Shown here: positions 1-7,686 of the stretch, piece by piece
How positions within the stretch are numbered: the stretch's first letter is position 1
Layout of the letters: each line of letters starts with the position of its first letter
Origin: Nitrospiria bacterium
Lineage (GTDB): Bacteria; Nitrospirota; Nitrospiria; JACQBZ01
Direction of reading: 5' to 3'
DNA length: 49,033 bases
Assembly (NCBI GenBank): GCA_035498035.1
Contig: DATKAN010000065.1
Span: forward strand, 1 to 49,033
Position numbers and translations under genes: made by a program
Notes under the pieces: generated by a model
The model's input: only the letters and a program-made list of their open reading frames with translations
What the model was told of the DNA's origin: nothing
Databases searched by the model: none

Positions 1-60
1 GATTCACTATTTACTGAGTTTTCCGTAAGGGCAGCAAATAGTAAATGGTAAATGGTTTGT
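1..60. repeat. Partial copy of TTTACC-type palindromic repeat (family A), left of tRNA
   Basis: Contains CTATTTAC near base 8 and TAGTAAATGGTAAATGG near bases 40-56, which together form imperfect inverted arms. The same words recur at 142-246, 298-324 and 29107-29211. The left part may be truncated by the window edge. No coding potential is visible. Confidence 0.55.
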
Positions 61-66
61 AAACCG

Positions 67-141
67 GGTCCCATCGTCTAGCCCGGCCTAGGACGTCGCC
101 CTCTCAAGGCGAAAACGCGGGTTCGAATCCCGCTGGGACCA
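67..141 (+). tRNA. tRNA-Glu (anticodon CTC)
   Basis: A full cloverleaf can be drawn. The acceptor stem pairs 67-73 with 134-140 and the discriminator is A141. The D stem pairs 76-78 with 92-94. The anticodon stem pairs 96-100 with 108-112 around loop CTCTCAA, placing CTC at 103-105. The T stem pairs 117-121 with 129-133 around TTCGAAT. The anticodon reads GAG, hence glutamate. CCA is not encoded, since GAAA follows A141. A family-A repeat begins at the very next base (142), and a terminator-like hairpin lies at 266-297. Confidence 0.95.
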
Positions 142-246
142 GAAATTTCCCGCCAGGGAAATTTCCCCTATTTACCATTTACGATTTACAGCCATTGCGG
201 GAAATTTCAGTAAATGGTGAATGGTAAATCGTAAATAGTAACTGCC
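142..246. repeat. Family-A palindromic repeat, full copy (105 bp)
   Basis: The unit has two nested inverted arms: GAAATTTCCCGC with GCGGGAAATTTC, and CTATTTAC...GATTTAC with GTAAAT...GTAAATAG. It aligns over its whole 105-bp length with 29107-29211. It starts immediately after the last base of the tRNA. The symmetry, small size and multiple copies suggest a MITE- or REP-like mobile element. No protein is encoded. Confidence 0.7.
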
Positions 247-265
247 AGAACGTGGCTTCTGATAT

Positions 266-297
266 AAAAGCCCGCCGCAAGGCGGGCTTAATTATTT
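266..297 (+). terminator. Rho-independent terminator downstream of tRNA-Glu
   Basis: AAGCCCGCC, loop GCAA, GGCGGGCTT form a 9-bp GC-rich stem followed by AATTATTT. The 3' arm plus tail is repeated at 334-349 (GGCGGGCTTTTTATTT), with a half copy of repeat A between the two. Confidence 0.7.
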
Positions 298-324
298 CCC
301 CTATTTACCATTTACAATTTACAG
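298..324. repeat. Half copy of family-A repeat flanked by a duplicated terminator arm
   Basis: CCCTATTTACCATTTACAAT and the following bases match the inner left arm of the 142-246 repeat. The flanks, GGCGGGCTT+tail at 281-297 and at 334-349, are near-identical direct repeats. This looks like insertion with target duplication, or duplication of the terminator arm. Confidence 0.5.
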
Positions 325-436
325 ACTCTCTATGGCGGGCTTTTTATTTCGGTAAAGGGGAGTGGCCGGGCGTATAACGATGCCCCGGCCTTTCCCCCAC
401 CGTCACCCCGACGGGGATTTCAAAATAGATTATCTT

Positions 437-802
437 TCACGTGGAATGGAGTGCGATCCGGTTGCCTTCACTGTCGTCGATAATCACCCGGACCCCGCCG
501 GGGCCGTACGAATGTCGCAGCTTGACCACCCGGCCCCCGTTTGGACCGACGGCCTCGATGGCCTTGTCCATCCGTCCATGAACATCAAGATCAATCCGCG
601 GTCCTTCGGTCGCGGGAGGGTGCAGATCGGTCCGATAGAGGCACCCGATGAATTCGCCTTCCCCGAACGACAGCAGGCCGATGGCCTTGCCATTTTGAAA
701 TTGCATCTTCTTGATCGAAAATCCGAACACCGCGGAATAAAACCGTATGGCCCGATCCAGATCTTTCACCGGAATCGCGCACTGACCAATCCGATGGGGC
801 AT
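437..802 (-). CDS. VOC (glyoxalase/bleomycin-resistance fold) family protein
   Basis: 121-residue single-domain protein of the vicinal oxygen chelate superfamily. The N-terminal strand-helix signature is visible (IPVKDLDRAIRFYSAVFGF, residues 10-28). The C-terminal strand DSEGNRIALHS ends the fold; Ala stands where many members have the metal-ligating Glu, so the metal site may be altered. The start at 802 is chosen because AGGGAG lies about 10 bases upstream; a longer in-frame extension to 913 lacks family similarity. Members include glyoxalases, dioxygenases and binding proteins; the substrate cannot be told from sequence. It is transcribed in the same direction as the thioredoxin-like gene upstream (924-1265). 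Confidence 0.85.
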   Translation of the reverse strand: MPHRIGQCAIPVKDLDRAIRFYSAVFGFSIKKMQFQNGKAIGLLSFGEGEFIGCLYRTDLHPPATEGPRIDLDVHGRMDKAIEAVGPNGGRVVKLRHSYGPGGVRVIIDDSEGNRIALHST

Positions 803-923
803 GGATTCATCTCCCTGGTTTCCGATGTTCACCGCACCCGCCGCTTGAGGCACCGCCGGCGGCGGCTTTTTCCGCCCTACGCTTTGCGCGAAACATCTTC
901 TTTCCGTTCTCACAGGGCCTCCC

Positions 924-1265
924 CTATTCGTTCAATAAACCCAGGATACCGTTCCGGAGCTCCCGTTTGCGAACGGTTCCGGCGACCGAATCCACGACAA
1001 GCCCATTTTTAATAAAAAGCAGCGTGGGAATCTGACGAATACGAAATTGTCTTGTGGTCAGGATATTGTCCGCGGCTTCGACAATTCCGACCTTGACCCT
1101 CCCTTCGTACTCGCGAGCCACTTCCTTGATCTGCCGGAGGGTCATATAAGCATTTCCACTGGATTCCGAACCGAACAGCACGAGGACCGGTATCGGGCTT
1201 TTCAAAACCTCTCCCTCAAAGGAAGCGTCCGTAATCGAGATGATATGAGTTTCTTCGTTTGTCAT
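924..1265 (-). CDS. Thioredoxin-fold protein lacking both redox cysteines
   Basis: 113 residues with thioredoxin topology. The segment PVLVLFGSESSGNAYM (26-41) aligns with the PVLVDFWAxWCGPCK active-site strand-turn, but the CGPC positions read S36-G-N-A39, so no disulfide chemistry is possible. The cis-proline loop is kept (RQIPTLLFIKNG, P80). The fold is thus probably used for binding or as a scaffold rather than as an oxidoreductase. The start at 1265 follows GTGGAACG; an upstream in-frame start (1313) adds 16 poorly conserved residues. It may be cotranscribed with the VOC gene 121 bases downstream. Confidence 0.8.
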   Translation of the reverse strand: MTNEETHIISITDASFEGEVLKSPIPVLVLFGSESSGNAYMTLRQIKEVAREYEGRVKVGIVEAADNILTTRQFRIRQIPTLLFIKNGLVVDSVAGTVRKRELRNGILGLLNE

Positions 1266-1424
1266 CGTTCCACGTTCTCTCAATCCCTTCCCTTCTCCAT
1301 AAGCAACCTTCATGCCTCATTTCAAAAAGCATGGGTGCGGTGGGAATAGTATTTTAATTATCGAGTGCTTAGGATTGAAAATTGCGGCTTAAGGAAGGGG
1401 AATACCGTCCACGGAAACGATCAT

Positions 1425-1444
1425 GCCCACGGAATACCGTGGGC
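1425..1444 (-). terminator. Hairpin downstream of the sigma-54 regulator gene
   Basis: GCCCACGG, loop AATA, CCGTGGGC form a perfect 8-bp stem just past the 3' end of the minus-strand gene ending at 1518. No clear T-run follows, so it is either a weak terminator or an RNA-stabilising hairpin. Confidence 0.35.
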
Positions 1445-1517
1445 AGCTCGCGGAATAGAATCCTGCCGGCTATGTTGATAAACCAAAGGAGGGAGGGGAC
1501 TTGGAGGCTGTTTGGAA

Positions 1518-4073
1518 TCAGGAATCCGGCCGCGGTCTTTGAAGACCGTATTTTTCGATCCGGTCCCGGAGCGTGCTGGGGGCGATTCCCAGGCGGACGG
1601 CCGCGCCGTCTCTTCCCTCGATGATCCAGTGGGTTTCTTCAAGAGCCCGTCGAATCACCGCACGCTCGTTATCCCTCAGGGTGACCGGAGCGGTTACGGA
1701 CTGCGACGGGAGGGGGTTCACATCGAATGATTCATCGATTTCAAGGACCGGCCCTTTCGTGAGGATTACGGCCCTTTCGACCACATTTTCGAGTTCCCGC
1801 ACGTTGCCCGGCCAGTCGTAGGCCATCAGCGCGTTGAAGACCGCCGGGGGGATTTTCTCGATCTTTTTTCCGATGATCGCGCTGTACTTCTTGATAAAAT
1901 GCCGGGCCAGGTCGGGTATGTCCTCTTTTCGGTCCCGGAGCGGCGGAAGATTGACCGGAAAGACATTGAGCCGATAAAAGAGATCCTCGCGGAAGGTCCC
2001 CCGCCGGATGGCGTCATCCAGGTTCCGGTTGGTCGCGGCGATAACACGGACGTCGACCTTCAGGGTGTTGGAACTCCCCAGGCGCTCGAACTCCCCCTCC
2101 TGAAGGACCCGGAGCAATTTGGCCTGAAGCTCCACCGGAAGATCGCCGATTTCATCCAGAAAGATCGTCCCTCCATCGGCCAGTTCAAACCGTCCGGACT
2201 TTCGCGCCGTTGCGCCCGTGAAAGCGCCCTTTTCATGGCCGAACAGTTCGCTTTCGATCAGGGGCTCGGGCAAAGCCGAGCAATTCACTTTGACCAGGGC
2301 CCGATCGCTCCGATGGCTCAGATGGTGAATGGCGCGCGCCAGCAACTCCTTCCCGGTGCCGCTCTCGCCCAGGATCAGGACCGTGGCGTCCGTGGGCGCG
2401 ACCTGCTCCACCTTGTGCAACACCTGTTTCACGTTCTGACTCCGTGTAATGAATTCTTCAAAATTGTGCGCGACTTTAATCTCGTCCTGAAGGTAGATAT
2501 TCTCCTCCTGAAGACGATTTTTTAACTTCTCCACTTCCGCCAGCGCATTCCGGAGCCCCTGTTCGGCCCGTTTGCGTTCGGTGATATCGCGAATCACGGT
2601 TACCCGCGCGCTCCGTCCCTTGTACGGGATCGATTTCCCGTTCACCTCAACGGGAAAAACGGAACCGTTCCTTCGAACGGCCATGTGTTCGTAAGGGGTT
2701 TCATCGCCCGAGTTTATTTTTCCGCGCACCAGCTCTCGGGACTCCGGCGCGACGAAGTCGGAGACCTGCATCCCGATCAACTCGGGTTGGGCATACCCGA
2801 GCATCCGGGCGAACTGCTCGTTCGCGTCGAGAACCCGGCCCTCCTCCGAGATGACCACGCCTTCCAGCGGTCCCTCGGACAAGCGCCGGAATCGTTCTTC
2901 GCTTTCGTGAATGGCCTCCTCCGCCCGTTTTCTCTGCGTGATATCCAATACGGTTCCGTGAATGCGAACGATCCGTCCGTCGGGCCCCCGCTCCGATTGC
3001 CCCCTTCCCAACAGCCAGCGCGACTCCCCGTCGGGTCGGGCGATGCGGTATTCCACCGTGAAGGGACCCTCCTGTTCCATGGCCCGCCTGACGGTCTGGT
3101 TCAGGGACTCGAGATCATCCGGGTGGACCAGCGCCCGGTAGGCCTCATACGTGCCGCTAAAGGATCCGGGCTCGATTCCGAATATTTTTTCCGCCCCCTT
3201 GGACCAAGCGAATCGATTGGTCAGGATATCCCATTCCCATGTTCCGACCTTTCCGGCATCAATCGCCCGTTGCAGCCGTTCCTCGCTCTGTTTCAACCGA
3301 TCGACGGCGGATCGAAGCTCCCCCGTCGTCGCTTCGACGGTGAGGGTCCGTTCGCGGATTTCGATGCCCATCCCGATGCTCATCAACACGGCCAGGACGA
3401 GAAAACCGAACCCGGATGTGTAGATCGAATCGAGAAGGCCGACGTCGACAAGACCGCCCTGAATGCCCGCGGCAAACTGAATTCCGAGATAGGTGCCCAG
3501 GAACAACGCCGGCCGGCGCCCGCCCCCCCGGTATTGGAGGACACAGCGTGCGGCGGCCCAGATGAATTCGGCGGAGTGCGCCGCGCGAACCCAGCCGTTC
3601 AATCCGCTCGGCGTTCCCTTGAAACGGGCCAACGGCTCTCCCCAAGGGAGGCGAAAGAAGCCGTCCGCGACCAGACCGGTAAAGCGGAGACCGTACGGGA
3701 GGCTCCAGTCGAGAATGAGGAACACAAGGCATCCGGCGCTTACGCCGATCAGCCAGGGTTTGATGCGCCGCTGTCCGGTATAAAGGGCGACAAACCCGAA
3801 GAAGGCGGCATGGAAAATCAACACGGAAGTGGTTTGCCAATGCAGTGCGGACACCGCTCGCGTCACGGACCCTGCGGTATAGTACGCGGCCGTCGACAAC
3901 TGATAACCCACCGCACACAGGCAGGCTGCCGCAAAGGCAAAATAAATCGGTCGAAGACGACCCAAGGCTCCGACCACAACGGCCTGAAGGCCCAGGTAAA
4001 ACACAATGCCTGCGCTGATCAGAAATGCCGGTATGATGTAGGAAGTTTCGGGACTCACGGGAAGAACATTCAT
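1518..4073 (-). CDS. Membrane-bound PAS-PAS sigma-54 interaction (AAA+) Fis-type transcriptional activator
   Basis: 851-residue one-protein sensor-activator. The N-terminus (about 1-240) holds about seven hydrophobic segments, followed by a coiled-coil linker. Two PAS domains follow (about 260-385 and 395-510), each ending in a DITxRKRAE signature. The AAA+ sigma-54 activation domain has Walker A GESGTGKE at 569-576 and the sigma-54-contacting GAFTGA loop at 616-621, plus FLDEIGDLP and the arginine-finger region. A short Fis-like HTH ends the protein. Unlike NtrC, no receiver domain is present; signal input is presumably direct through the membrane/PAS part. The ATG at 4073 is preferred over an in-frame TTG at 4097. 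The GGAGGAG upstream is rather far away (16 bases). Its target promoter is not identifiable here. Confidence 0.93.
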   Translation of the reverse strand: MNVLPVSPETSYIIPAFLISAGIVFYLGLQAVVVGALGRLRPIYFAFAAACLCAVGYQLSTAAYYTAGSVTRAVSALHWQTTSVLIFHAAFFGFVALYTGQRRIKPWLIGVSAGCLVFLILDWSLPYGLRFTGLVADGFFRLPWGEPLARFKGTPSGLNGWVRAAHSAEFIWAAARCVLQYRGGGRRPALFLGTYLGIQFAAGIQGGLVDVGLLDSIYTSGFGFLVLAVLMSIGMGIEIRERTLTVEATTGELRSAVDRLKQSEERLQRAIDAGKVGTWEWDILTNRFAWSKGAEKIFGIEPGSFSGTYEAYRALVHPDDLESLNQTVRRAMEQEGPFTVEYRIARPDGESRWLLGRGQSERGPDGRIVRIHGTVLDITQRKRAEEAIHESEERFRRLSEGPLEGVVISEEGRVLDANEQFARMLGYAQPELIGMQVSDFVAPESRELVRGKINSGDETPYEHMAVRRNGSVFPVEVNGKSIPYKGRSARVTVIRDITERKRAEQGLRNALAEVEKLKNRLQEENIYLQDEIKVAHNFEEFITRSQNVKQVLHKVEQVAPTDATVLILGESGTGKELLARAIHHLSHRSDRALVKVNCSALPEPLIESELFGHEKGAFTGATARKSGRFELADGGTIFLDEIGDLPVELQAKLLRVLQEGEFERLGSSNTLKVDVRVIAATNRNLDDAIRRGTFREDLFYRLNVFPVNLPPLRDRKEDIPDLARHFIKKYSAIIGKKIEKIPPAVFNALMAYDWPGNVRELENVVERAVILTKGPVLEIDESFDVNPLPSQSVTAPVTLRDNERAVIRRALEETHWIIEGRDGAAVRLGIAPSTLRDRIEKYGLQRPRPDS

Positions 4074-4314
4074 GGTCAGGATCTCTTGCTCCTCCAAATA
4101 CGCGAGAAGCTTTCCGGCAGGGGCCGGGAAGAAAGACCGATGACCAATCTAGGATAATCCCCCCCGGTGGATAAGTCAACAGCGATCCTCCCGGTCCCGT
4201 GTGCCGGAACCCGGCGGTCTATTGTTCAAGGTGAACCCTATGGATGATACGAATAGACGGGAAAGATCCAAAAACGGAAATGGGAATACAGACCTTCGGT
4301 CGAGGACCCCTCTA

Positions 4315-4731
4315 TTAAACGGCCAAACCTAAACGGCGATCAAGCCCTCGTCGCCGGTCATTTAGTAGTAAGCGCCGATCGGCCCCTTTGAACTGGATGA
4401 CACTGCGCCGCCGGTCGTTCCGAGATCTTTGGATTAGAGAAATCGGGAATGTCCGTCCATAGCGATATTTAATGAAGGCCTTTTCCCAAAAGGACCGGGT
4501 CATCATTGAGGCCGTAGAGAGGTTTTTCAGAATCAGGACCTTCGCCGGATCGTCTCCCGCAACGGAAGCAAGCTTAATGCAGCTTTCGTCATCGGGGATC
4601 TCCTCCCCGTTGCACCACCTCGAAAGTTTGGCCTCGTCTATCTTTAGCTGTTCGGCCAGATCCCCGTTCTTCTGGGCGGCGAGTTGTTCTTTCAAATTCC
4701 GAACGTAGGCTGAAATATCCTGCATGGCCAT
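4315..4731 (-). CDS. Small HTH-like (Cro/CI-type) DNA-binding protein
   Basis: 138 residues. The N-terminal half (about 12-55) reads as a helix-turn-helix: KNGDLAEQLKIDEAKLSRW followed by CNGEEIPDDESCIKLA, as in Cro/C1 domains found in phage-like and small chromosomal regulators. The C-terminus is strongly basic with repeated DRR motifs (NDRRRSV, ADRRLLLNDRRRGLDRR), which suggests nucleic-acid contact. Start 4731 is supported by AGGAGG five bases upstream; a second in-frame ATG lies two codons later. A sigma-70 promoter is visible upstream (4793-4820). The regulated genes are unknown. Confidence 0.7.
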   Translation of the reverse strand: MAMQDISAYVRNLKEQLAAQKNGDLAEQLKIDEAKLSRWCNGEEIPDDESCIKLASVAGDDPAKVLILKNLSTASMMTRSFWEKAFIKYRYGRTFPISLIQRSRNDRRRSVIQFKGADRRLLLNDRRRGLDRRLGLAV

Positions 4732-4792
4732 AAGGTCCTCCTGAAGATCGAATGTTGGCGCCACATCAACTCACCGAGTCCTGATACTAAAC

Positions 4793-4820
4793 ATTATACC
4801 GGAAACACGGCAATATTCAA
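4793..4820 (-). promoter_or_regulatory. Sigma-70 promoter for the small HTH gene
   Basis: On the minus strand TTGAAT (4820-4815), a 16-base spacer, and TATAAT (4798-4793). The start of transcription would be near 4786, about 55 bases before the ATG at 4731. Confidence 0.55.
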
Positions 4821-4888
4821 GTAGACACTCGAACGGGTCATCCCGATTCGGTTCAACCCTATCGGCATAGGTATATAATGAAATATAA

Positions 4889-4932
4889 TACACTTTCGTG
4901 TAATTGACTTACGCTCTAAAAATATGTTATTA
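4889..4932 (+). promoter_or_regulatory. Palindromic upstream box (TACAC-TTTC-GTGTA) abutting a promoter
   Basis: A perfect inverted repeat TACAC-N4-GTGTA (4889-4902) is followed after one base by TTGACT (4904-4909), a 17-base spacer and TTATTA (4927-4932). The same arrangement, CACTTTCGTGTA then one base then TTGACA, occurs on the minus strand at 34309-34351 ahead of another exported-protein gene. The symmetry and fixed spacing suggest the site of a shared activator or repressor. No gene other than the one at 5237 can be served. Confidence 0.55.
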
Positions 4933-4938
4933 GTGAGC

Positions 4939-5236
4939 CGCGTCATTTTTCATTATCTCCGTATACCGTAGAGACACTTTGTAGAGACCGGGCACCCCTC
5001 ACAGGGAACTTAGGGCCTCCTGTGAAACGCACTCAGAAAGGGCTTTTGGCTTCTCTGTGAGGATAAGTCCATGCGCCCTGCATGGCGGGCAGGGAACCGG
5101 ATTACTGATTAAAAGCCTTCTTCTGAGCCTCGGCTCAGGGGAAGGCTTTTGTCGTTTTGGAGGATCTCGATACGCCATCTCTCTGCGTGACAGCAGCCCA
5201 ACGGGCTTTCAATTTTATCGATGGAGGACAAGCATT
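4939..5236 (+). ncRNA. Long structured 5' leader, possible attenuator or riboswitch, class not recognised
   Basis: About 300 noncoding bases separate the promoter from the start codon. Potential helices include TCACAGG with CCTGTGA (about 5007-5034) and, as an alternative partner, CCTCACAG with CTGTGAGG. There is also a CATGC...GCATG hairpin near 5070-5085. A strong hairpin at 5111-5150 (AAAAGCCTTC...GAAGGCTTTT with inner CTGAGC/GCTCAG) is followed by GTCGTTTT, terminator-like. Mutually exclusive helices before a terminator are what attenuators show. It does not match the conserved cores I know for c-di-GMP-I, TPP, cobalamin, glycine, lysine, SAM, fluoride, 6S or SRP RNA. An alternative is an independent small RNA ending at the hairpin. 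Confidence 0.4.
5111..5160 (+). terminator. Intrinsic-terminator-like hairpin in the leader of the 5237 gene
   Basis: The ten-base arms AAAAGCCTTC and GAAGGCTTTT enclose CTGAGC/GCTCAG, followed by a T-rich tail. It lies 77 bases before the start codon, so read-through must be allowed for the gene to be expressed. A comparable hairpin precedes the lipoprotein gene at 34067 (34102-34135). Confidence 0.6.
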
Positions 5237-6478
5237 ATGAATCCACGAAAAGTGTTCTATTATGGTTTTATGCTTGCGGTGGTGACGGGGGTGGGGATGT
5301 GGCCGGTGGAGAATAAGAGCAGCCTCCCATTCACGGCTGTCGCCCATGCCGATACTCCGACGCCGTTTGTGGTCACCATTGAGAAGTTTACGATCGCCGT
5401 CACCGACGCCCCTTACACGAGCGGCACCTATGATTTGACAAAGGGTCAGGTCCCGGCGAACACGCTGCTTCTTATGAATGTGAAACGCGAAGGGACCGAT
5501 TACACGGCGGCGGCCTCCGCGTTTAAGATCAACTTTGACGATGCCGTTCCGAACCGCGTCGTTGTGCACCGCACGAAGGGGGACGCCCCGTTTTACGCGA
5601 CGGTTTCCGCCATTGAATTCGATCCCAATCAGGTGAATGTGTACAAGCAGCATTGGGCCTTAAGTACGTCCGCGACAGCTGTTTCTCAGGACCTTCGGAA
5701 TGCCAACAGGCAGGTGTATGCGAAACCGGATAAAGCCCATTCCATTGCGTTTGCCTCCTACACGGCAACCGGCGATGTGGCCGATCCGTCCACATACTAC
5801 GTGACAACGCTTCAGTCCGATGTGGGCCACGTCGAGTTCCACCGGTTTTCAACGGGAAGAGGCAAGGTGGCGATCGACGGGCAATACACGACCATCGAAG
5901 CGCGCGGCGATCAATTCCGCACCGTCCGCCAGTCGGCCGCCATTATGCTCTGGAATAAGACGACGGGGGTGAGCGGCCCGTTCGATACCCAGCCATCCGT
6001 CCAACGCGACCGAACGGCGATTTTTACCACAATCAGGACATTGGACCCGGCGATGAACCTCGGTCCATTGGGATACACCGCGGTCTTGACCGGAACCGAT
6101 CCAAATCCCACGACGCTCACCTATCAGCGCGGAACGAAGAGCTCGTCGATGTATGTCCGTCCCGTTTTCGTGACGCAAATGATCGAATTTCTTCAGGGCG
6201 ATTCGGTGACGACGCAGTTGGTGAATTTGATGTCGGGAGATTCTTCGGTGGCCCTTGATGAAACGGGAATCGACGCGGATCATGCCATTGCGGGGCTGAC
6301 TTCGGGAGGTTCAACGATCAATGCGATTTTGGACACGCCGGGCACTCCGGATATCAATATCGGCTACATGGATGTCTATTTCAGCGGCTCCAATTTAGTC
6401 CTTGAGCACAACGCGATTCCGAACGACGGCTCCATGCAAACATACGCACAGATCATAAACCTGAGGACGCAGTATTAA
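5237..6478 (+). CDS. Exported protein of unknown function
   Basis: 413 residues. I do not recognise a family. The N-terminus (MNPRKVFYYGFMLAVVTGVG...TAVAHA|DTP) is a Sec-type signal peptide with likely cleavage after residue 38. The mature part is rich in Thr, Val, Asp and beta-strand patterns, with no Cys cluster or catalytic motif, so it is probably a beta-rich periplasmic or surface protein. The start at 5237 has GGAGG about ten bases upstream; the longer frame opening at 5057 runs through the leader hairpin and is rejected. It is the only gene behind the boxed promoter at 4889-4932, so its expression is probably conditional. Confidence 0.75.
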   Translation: MNPRKVFYYGFMLAVVTGVGMWPVENKSSLPFTAVAHADTPTPFVVTIEKFTIAVTDAPYTSGTYDLTKGQVPANTLLLMNVKREGTDYTAAASAFKINFDDAVPNRVVVHRTKGDAPFYATVSAIEFDPNQVNVYKQHWALSTSATAVSQDLRNANRQVYAKPDKAHSIAFASYTATGDVADPSTYYVTTLQSDVGHVEFHRFSTGRGKVAIDGQYTTIEARGDQFRTVRQSAAIMLWNKTTGVSGPFDTQPSVQRDRTAIFTTIRTLDPAMNLGPLGYTAVLTGTDPNPTTLTYQRGTKSSSMYVRPVFVTQMIEFLQGDSVTTQLVNLMSGDSSVALDETGIDADHAIAGLTSGGSTINAILDTPGTPDINIGYMDVYFSGSNLVLEHNAIPNDGSMQTYAQIINLRTQY

Positions 6479-6750
6479 TCTAATTTCGGGTCTGTGGGAT
6501 GCCCGCCATATTATATCTTGGCCTGGCTATATCAACCTGTCGAATATACTCATGCGAGAGGCGTGAGGAAAGCATCCCGAAGATCAGCAAGGACCCTCTG
6601 AAATTTCAAGTGTAAAAGATCGAATACATTCGATTTGCATCATTATAATATATAGTAGGGGGCGGAGGGTGGAAAAAAGGCAGAATAGATGAGCCTTGCC
6701 GGATCAGCCCCTGCCTGATACCCTTCCGTACGAGGCCGGAGGGGGAGATT
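6479..6750. other. Intergenic region with a short palindrome
   Basis: No gene seen. It contains the 16-base palindrome ATCGAATACATTCGAT (6619-6634) followed by TTATAAT (6643-6649) on the plus strand, which could be an operator/promoter. No plus-strand gene follows before 7363, so the role, perhaps a small RNA, is unresolved. Confidence 0.25.
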
Positions 6751-7116
6751 CTATTGTTCCCGCTCCTCCTCCGTCTCCCGCAGCAACCGAGTCAGCATCC
6801 GGGCCAGGATGACCAACTCCCCTTTAAGCCTCACGCACTCGGATTCATCGATCAACTTTTGCCGCCGGCACAAATCCAATAAAGGGATGCACTCGACGGC
6901 CGAGCCTCTCGTCATTAAAAAAAAGTCCTTTCGTTCATTCGGATACCATCCCTCATTGTTTTCGGCAAGGATCAACGAAATGGACATCGCCGCGTGCTTG
7001 AATTGATCCGCCAGTTCCCATCGGCTCTTGGGGAGTTCATCGGCGAACCTATAAATCCGCCCCGCAAAGTTCACGGCCCTCCGATAGACATCTGTCTTTT
7101 CATATTGAAAGCCCAT
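6751..7116 (-). CDS. Four-helix bundle protein (23S rRNA intervening-sequence protein family)
   Basis: 121 residues, all-helical. It has the family hallmark opening YEKTDVYRRAVNFAGRIYRF, then a helix ending LADQFKHAAMSISLILAEN and a helix-rich C-terminus, matching the S23/four-helix bundle family (originally found encoded inside 23S rRNA insertions; function unknown). Here it is a stand-alone chromosomal gene. Start 7116 is preceded by CGGAGGCA; an in-frame TTG at 7134 lies further out and has no good RBS. Confidence 0.88.
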   Translation of the reverse strand: MGFQYEKTDVYRRAVNFAGRIYRFADELPKSRWELADQFKHAAMSISLILAENNEGWYPNERKDFFLMTRGSAVECIPLLDLCRRQKLIDESECVRLKGELVILARMLTRLLRETEEEREQ

Positions 7117-7325
7117 TGCCTCCGGGTAGAGCAATCCCCGTGCCAGACTACACCGGACGAATTTAAACCAAATCTAAGAATATAATCGTTTAAAACATGA
7201 ACTTGCGTTCATCCGGACCGCCCGGATGGTCCGGATTTTTATGCTTCGATGTTCCATGGCCCGATTGACAAATCAATTTAGATTGGCCTTCTTCCACCGT
7301 TTTATCCCGAACCAATTAATAGCCC

Positions 7326-7355
7326 TTGACATTTAAGTAAACGCTTAATTATAAT
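7326..7355 (+). promoter_or_regulatory. Strong leaderless promoter with overlapping ArsR-type operator
   Basis: TTGACA (7326-7331), an 18-base spacer and TATAAT (7350-7355) are near-consensus. Only seven bases separate the -10 box from the ATG at 7363, so the mRNA should begin at or next to the start codon. The spacer contains the imperfect inverted repeat TTTAAGTAAACGCTTAA (7332-7348), in the position typical for autorepression by the adjacent ArsR-family protein. Confidence 0.75.
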
Positions 7356-7362
7356 ACCCCGC

Positions 7363-7686
7363 ATGAAGACCGTCCTTCGCGCCATCGCCGACCCGACCCG
7401 CCGGGAGATCCTCGATACCCTGCTGGCCAAAGAGGAGGAGTCCGTCACGGATCTCACCAAGGATTTTGACATGTCCCTGGCGGCCGCCTCCCAGCATTTG
7501 AAGGTGCTCCGGGAGGCCGGGTTGATCGAGGGTCGGCGCGAGGGCCGGCAGATCTTCTACCGCCTCAACCCCGCGCCGCTGTACGGGGTGGCCCGGTGGA
7601 TCCATCCCTATGAGCGGTTTTGGAAAACCAAACTGGCCGCTTTGGACGCCCATCTGAGGAGACGCCATGGAAAACATCGTCCTTGA
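7363..7686 (+). CDS. ArsR-family winged-helix transcriptional regulator
   Basis: 107 residues. It has the ArsR signature: IADPTRREILDTL near the N-terminus, recognition region MSLAAASQHLKVLREAGLI, and the beta-wing GRREGRQIFYRL. No metal-binding cysteines are present, so it is not an arsenic or zinc sensor of the SmtB type. It belongs with the SRPBCC-linked ArsR group. It overlaps the next gene by 20 bases (7667-7686), which implies translational coupling. It probably represses its own operon through the inverted repeat inside its promoter. Confidence 0.93.
   Translation: MKTVLRAIADPTRREILDTLLAKEEESVTDLTKDFDMSLAAASQHLKVLREAGLIEGRREGRQIFYRLNPAPLYGVARWIHPYERFWKTKLAALDAHLRRRHGKHRP

Noticed and set aside
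2685-4157. Plus-strand frame of about 490 codons opposite the sigma-54 regulator
   Set aside because: Antisense of a well-supported gene; composition bias in GC-rich DNA keeps the frame open.
4980-5110. c-di-GMP-I, 6S or SRP RNA as identity of the leader
   Set aside because: The conserved cores of these RNAs could not be found; left as an unassigned structured leader.
5057-5236. Upstream in-frame extension of the exported protein
   Set aside because: It would translate through the terminator-like hairpin and displace the signal peptide; GGAGG supports 5237.
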